DNA from: Defluviitaleaceae bacterium
GTDB lineage: Bacteria; Bacillota; Clostridia; Lachnospirales; WQUN01
NCBI GenBank assembly: GCA_009788055.1
Contig: WQSG01000010.1
Span: forward strand, 1-63,683
Direction: 5' to 3'
Length of the DNA: 63,683 bases
Shown one piece after another: positions 61,126 through 63,683 of the stretch. The notes under the pieces were generated by a model. The model was not told the DNA's origin. It did no database searches and worked only from the letters and a program-made list of their open reading frames with translations. The position numbers and the translations under genes are program-made. Positions within the stretch are counted from its first letter, which is position 1, and every line of letters begins with the position of its first letter.

Positions 61126-61668
61126 ATGAAAAAACGCATAACAATTGCAACTATATTTTTTTTGACGCTTATTGCGGCGGGGATGATTTTCAATATGCGA
61201 TTCCCCGTGCGGCATTTGGATATTGTGCGGGAGAACGCGGGCGATTTGGACGTGCCGCTTATTTTGGCGGTGATAAAAGCGGAGAGCAGTTTTAGGGAAA
61301 ACGCGCATTCCCACGCGGGGGCGCAGGGTTTAATGCAGCTTATGCCCGCCACGGCGGCGGACGTTGCGGCGCATATGGGCTTGGTGGATTTTCAGCCGCA
61401 GGACGTTTGGTTGCCGGAGGTTAATATCGCAATGGGTTCGTTTTATTTAAACAGGCTTGTTAATATGTACGGCTGTGTTCAGCTTGCGCTGGCGGCGTAT
61501 AATGCGGGGCAGGGGCGGGTAAACCGCTGGCTTGCAGACCCCGAAATTTCCCGTGACGGCAAAACACTGGACAACATTCCGTTTCCTGAAACGTATAATT
61601 ATTTGCGGCGCGTGAACCGCAACAGAAGAATCTACAGCATTATTTTGGCAGTAACGGGAAGGGCATAA
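61126..61668 (+). CDS. Lytic transglycosylase (SLT domain)
   Basis: 180 residues from ATG 61126 (AGAGGAG upstream). N-terminal membrane helix (TIATIFFLTLIAAGMIF), then an SLT domain: catalytic glutamate in VIKAESSFRENAHS, AGAQGLMQLMPATAADVA, ALAAYNAGQGRVNRWL and YLRRVNRNRRIY. Cleaves the glycan strands of peptidoglycan outside the membrane. Two bases separate it from the binding-protein gene, so it likely shares an operon with it. Confidence 0.92.
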   Translation: MKKRITIATIFFLTLIAAGMIFNMRFPVRHLDIVRENAGDLDVPLILAVIKAESSFRENAHSHAGAQGLMQLMPATAADVAAHMGLVDFQPQDVWLPEVNIAMGSFYLNRLVNMYGCVQLALAAYNAGQGRVNRWLADPEISRDGKTLDNIPFPETYNYLRRVNRNRRIYSIILAVTGRA

Positions 61669-61670
61669 CC

Positions 61671-63257
61671 ATGAAAATTTCAGCGGCGATTATAATAATT
61701 CTTTTGCTCGCGGCGTGCGGCACGGGGGAGCGGATAAGCCCGTCAGGGTTGCCGTATATTGCGGCGGCGGTTGAGGAATACGAAAACGAAATAGAAAACG
61801 GGGAGGTTGAACCTGCGGAAGAACCGCTAACAGCCCCCGTCACAGCCCGAACACTCCCCGACGACGGGGTTCTGCGGTTGCATATGCGTCCGCCCATGAC
61901 GCTTAACCCGCTCGCAAACGAGGACGTTACCGTGGCGCGTATTCTGCGGCTTATTTTCGAGCCGCTTGCCGTGCTGGATAATGAATTTCGTGTGACAGGC
62001 CACTTGGCAGAATTTGAGTTCGCGTCGGATTTCGGTAGCGTAAATGCGACAATCCGAGAGGGCGCGATTTGGAGCGACGGCAAACCCGTCACCGCCGATG
62101 ATATTATTTTTTCCATTGATTTTCTGCGGCGCGCGCCGTTGGCGGCAATCTACCGCGCAAATGTAAACGAGATTGAATCTGCCATACGTTTGGATTCGCG
62201 CAGGGTGCAAATAAATTTCACACGGGCATCGGTTATGGCGGCGTATTCGTTGACTTTTCCGGTTATTCCGCAACATTTTTTTGAAGACCCACGCGCCACT
62301 CAAGGGCAAAACCCGCCGGGAAACGGGGCTTTTATAATTAACACCGTAACGCCTATGCGCTACATGACGCTCACGCGAAACCCGTATTTTTCGCGGGGGC
62401 GGGCGCGGATTGAACGTGCCGAAGTTATTTTTCTGCCCAACATGGAAACGGATTTCCATGCCTTCGAGCGCGGGCGCACGGACGTTATTCATCTGTCGCT
62501 TACGGAATGGACACGGCATCATGGGGTGCGTTCGCCCGTTTATGAAATCTTCCCCGCTATGTATTTTGAATTTATCGGCTTCAATTTCAGAAACACTGTT
62601 TTCCGCGACATACACACGCGGCAGGGCATCGCCCACGCATTTAACGCTTGCGATGCCGTTGCAGGGTTGTATCTTGCCCACGCAGTGCGTACCGTCACGC
62701 CGATTCACCCGCACAATCACGCGGCAAACGCAACAATCCGCGGCCCCATTTACGACCCCGCACGCGCCGCCGCGCTGTTGGGTACTGTTCGCATAACAGA
62801 GCCGCTAATAATCATCGCCAATGCCGAAAACCGCCAGCGCACCGCCATAGCCAAGCGGCTTGCTACAAGCCTTGACCGCGTTGGAATCCCCGCATATGCG
62901 GAAATTTTGCCCTCTGCAAAATATTTTGAACGCTTGGCAAACCACGATTTCGATATGTTTATCGGCGGAATGGAACTGCCTTTCGCCCCCGATGTGCGCG
63001 TCTTTTTTGAAGCGGGCGAGCTTTTCCTGCGCGACCCTATCCTTGAAGCCGCATTCTCCGCATTGCAATTTGCCTCCACCGAAGCCGCCTACGCCCACGC
63101 AAAAACCCGACTACAGCAAGCCTTCGCAGAGCAACTTCCCGTAATCGGGCTTGCTTTCAAGCACTCCGCAATTCTCACAGGCCAGCGCGTAACAGGAAAT
63201 TTGTCGCCCGCCCCGTGCCACGTTTTTATCAACGCATTTGAATGGAAAATTTCTTAG
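61671..63257 (+). CDS. Oligopeptide-type substrate-binding lipoprotein
   Basis: 528 residues. Lipobox LLLAACG with the cysteine at about 16. SBP_bac_5 (family 5) features: LNPLANEDVTVARILRLIFE, EGAIWSDGKPVTADDIIFSI, VINTVTPMRYMTLTRNPYFS, GRTDVIHLSLTE and RQGIAHAFNACDAV. Usually delivers peptides or nickel to an ABC permease, but no permease or ATPase genes are next to it; with the transglycosylase it may recover murein peptides (inference). Confidence 0.85.
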   Translation: MKISAAIIIILLLAACGTGERISPSGLPYIAAAVEEYENEIENGEVEPAEEPLTAPVTARTLPDDGVLRLHMRPPMTLNPLANEDVTVARILRLIFEPLAVLDNEFRVTGHLAEFEFASDFGSVNATIREGAIWSDGKPVTADDIIFSIDFLRRAPLAAIYRANVNEIESAIRLDSRRVQINFTRASVMAAYSLTFPVIPQHFFEDPRATQGQNPPGNGAFIINTVTPMRYMTLTRNPYFSRGRARIERAEVIFLPNMETDFHAFERGRTDVIHLSLTEWTRHHGVRSPVYEIFPAMYFEFIGFNFRNTVFRDIHTRQGIAHAFNACDAVAGLYLAHAVRTVTPIHPHNHAANATIRGPIYDPARAAALLGTVRITEPLIIIANAENRQRTAIAKRLATSLDRVGIPAYAEILPSAKYFERLANHDFDMFIGGMELPFAPDVRVFFEAGELFLRDPILEAAFSALQFASTEAAYAHAKTRLQQAFAEQLPVIGLAFKHSAILTGQRVTGNLSPAPCHVFINAFEWKIS

Positions 63258-63265
63258 AAACAGAC

Positions 63266-63294
63266 TTGCTATTTATCCGCATTTGCACTATACT
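63266..63294 (+). promoter_or_regulatory. secG promoter
   Basis: TTGCTA (63266-63271), 17-base spacer, TATACT (63289-63294). Confidence 0.8.
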
Positions 63295-63329
63295 TGTTTG
63301 CGTTGTAAATTGTTAGAAAGAGGTGGCTT

Positions 63330-63584
63330 ATGGCTGTATTGTTTTATATTTTGCTTGTAGTATTCCTTGTCGGCTGTGTTGGGCTTGTCGGCGCAATTCT
63401 TTTGCAGAAAAAGCGCAGTGCGGGCGGAATGGGAAGTATCGCCGGCATGGGCAATGTTTCGGATACTTACTGGGACAAAAACAAACGCCGCTCTGCAGAG
63501 GGCGCGCTCGAAATGTGGACAAAAATTGGTGCGGCAGTCCTTTCGATTTTGGCAGTTGTACTTTGCCTTCCGATTTTTGGATAA
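63330..63584 (+). CDS. secG: Preprotein translocase subunit SecG
   Basis: 84 residues; AGAGGTG four bases before ATG 63330. Two membrane helices with the family features: LLVVFLVGCVGLVGAILLQK, the short G-rich loop SAGGMGSIAGMG, and a second helix WTKIGAAVLSILAVVLCLPIF. Partner of SecY and SecE in protein export. Slightly longer than the average SecG because of a 20-residue charged loop. Confidence 0.9.
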   Translation: MAVLFYILLVVFLVGCVGLVGAILLQKKRSAGGMGSIAGMGNVSDTYWDKNKRRSAEGALEMWTKIGAAVLSILAVVLCLPIFG

Positions 63585-63591
63585 GATGAAA

Positions 63592-63683
63592 AAAACCTTG
63601 GGGCTCTGCCCCAAACCCCGGAAACTTTTGAAAAAGTTTCATCAAAACTTTAACTAAAAACCCGCCGCGAAATTCGCGGCGGG
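63592..63683. repeat. Composite palindromic repeat, partial at the window edge
   Basis: CTTGGGGCTCTGCCCCAA, AAACTTTTGAAAAAGTTT, then CCCGCCGCGAAATTCGCGGCGGG. Same arm and central hairpin plan as at 18.7 and 45.2 kb; the right arm lies outside the window. Confidence 0.8.

Overview
The window looks like chromosomal DNA of a spore-forming, plant-polymer-degrading member of the Clostridia (Firmicutes). Support: strong AGGAGG-type ribosome sites, TTGACA/TATAAT promoters, type III glutamine synthetase, type II pantothenate kinase, a tig-clpP-clpX cluster, dockerin and cohesin modules, a lipoprotein GH5 endoglucanase, an NlpC/M14-type murein peptidase, and a 3' fragment resembling the sporulation gene yunB. 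No rRNA or tRNA gene was seen.

Region 1 (1-12.3 kb) is accessory DNA. From the left come a tail-type phage gene fragment on the minus strand, a ParB-like gene, a resolvase-like gene lacking the catalytic serine, a terminase fragment fused by deletion to an HK97-type capsid gene, a head-tail connector, an Rpn-like PD-(D/E)XK gene, then TnpW and a TnpX-type large serine recombinase, an XRE regulator, a second large serine recombinase with a small partner gene, an unknown gene on the opposite strand and about 0.7 kb of structured non-coding repeats. It stops against a 44-codon remnant resembling the C-terminus of YunB, so the element probably sits inside a sporulation gene, as skin-type elements do.

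Region 2 (12.4-29 kb) is core and metabolic: rpmB, azlCD, glnN (with an unusual leader and flanked by two inverted copies of a 164-bp structured repeat), phnX plus a dicarboxylate/amino-acid symporter, a coiled-coil gene, a GntP-type permease with a three-domain RidA protein, asnB, and a 960-residue iron-sulfur flavoprotein. A dockerin/DUF6273 secreted protein follows.

Region 3 (29-45.4 kb): a hybrid sensor kinase, a chemoreceptor, a retropepsin-like protein, a MalT/LuxR-type regulator, a candidate type I toxin-antitoxin locus (promoters and terminators for both RNAs visible), pyruvate carboxylase, a cohesin-dockerin beta-helix protein and type II pantothenate kinase.

Region 4 (45.4-63.7 kb): clpX-clpP-tig, small and secreted proteins, GH5 endoglucanase, thyA-folA, an ECF sigma factor with its membrane partner, an M14 peptidase, polA-coaE, an MNT nucleotidyltransferase with a broken HEPN partner, a lytic transglycosylase, an oligopeptide-type binding lipoprotein and secG.

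Several families of palindromic repeats thread through the core region. A symmetric composite form lies between three convergent gene pairs and at the right edge; a double-hairpin form occurs three times, once in frame inside a protein-coding gene; and a 164-bp form shows base-pair covariation. All functional calls are from reading the sequence; no database search was run.
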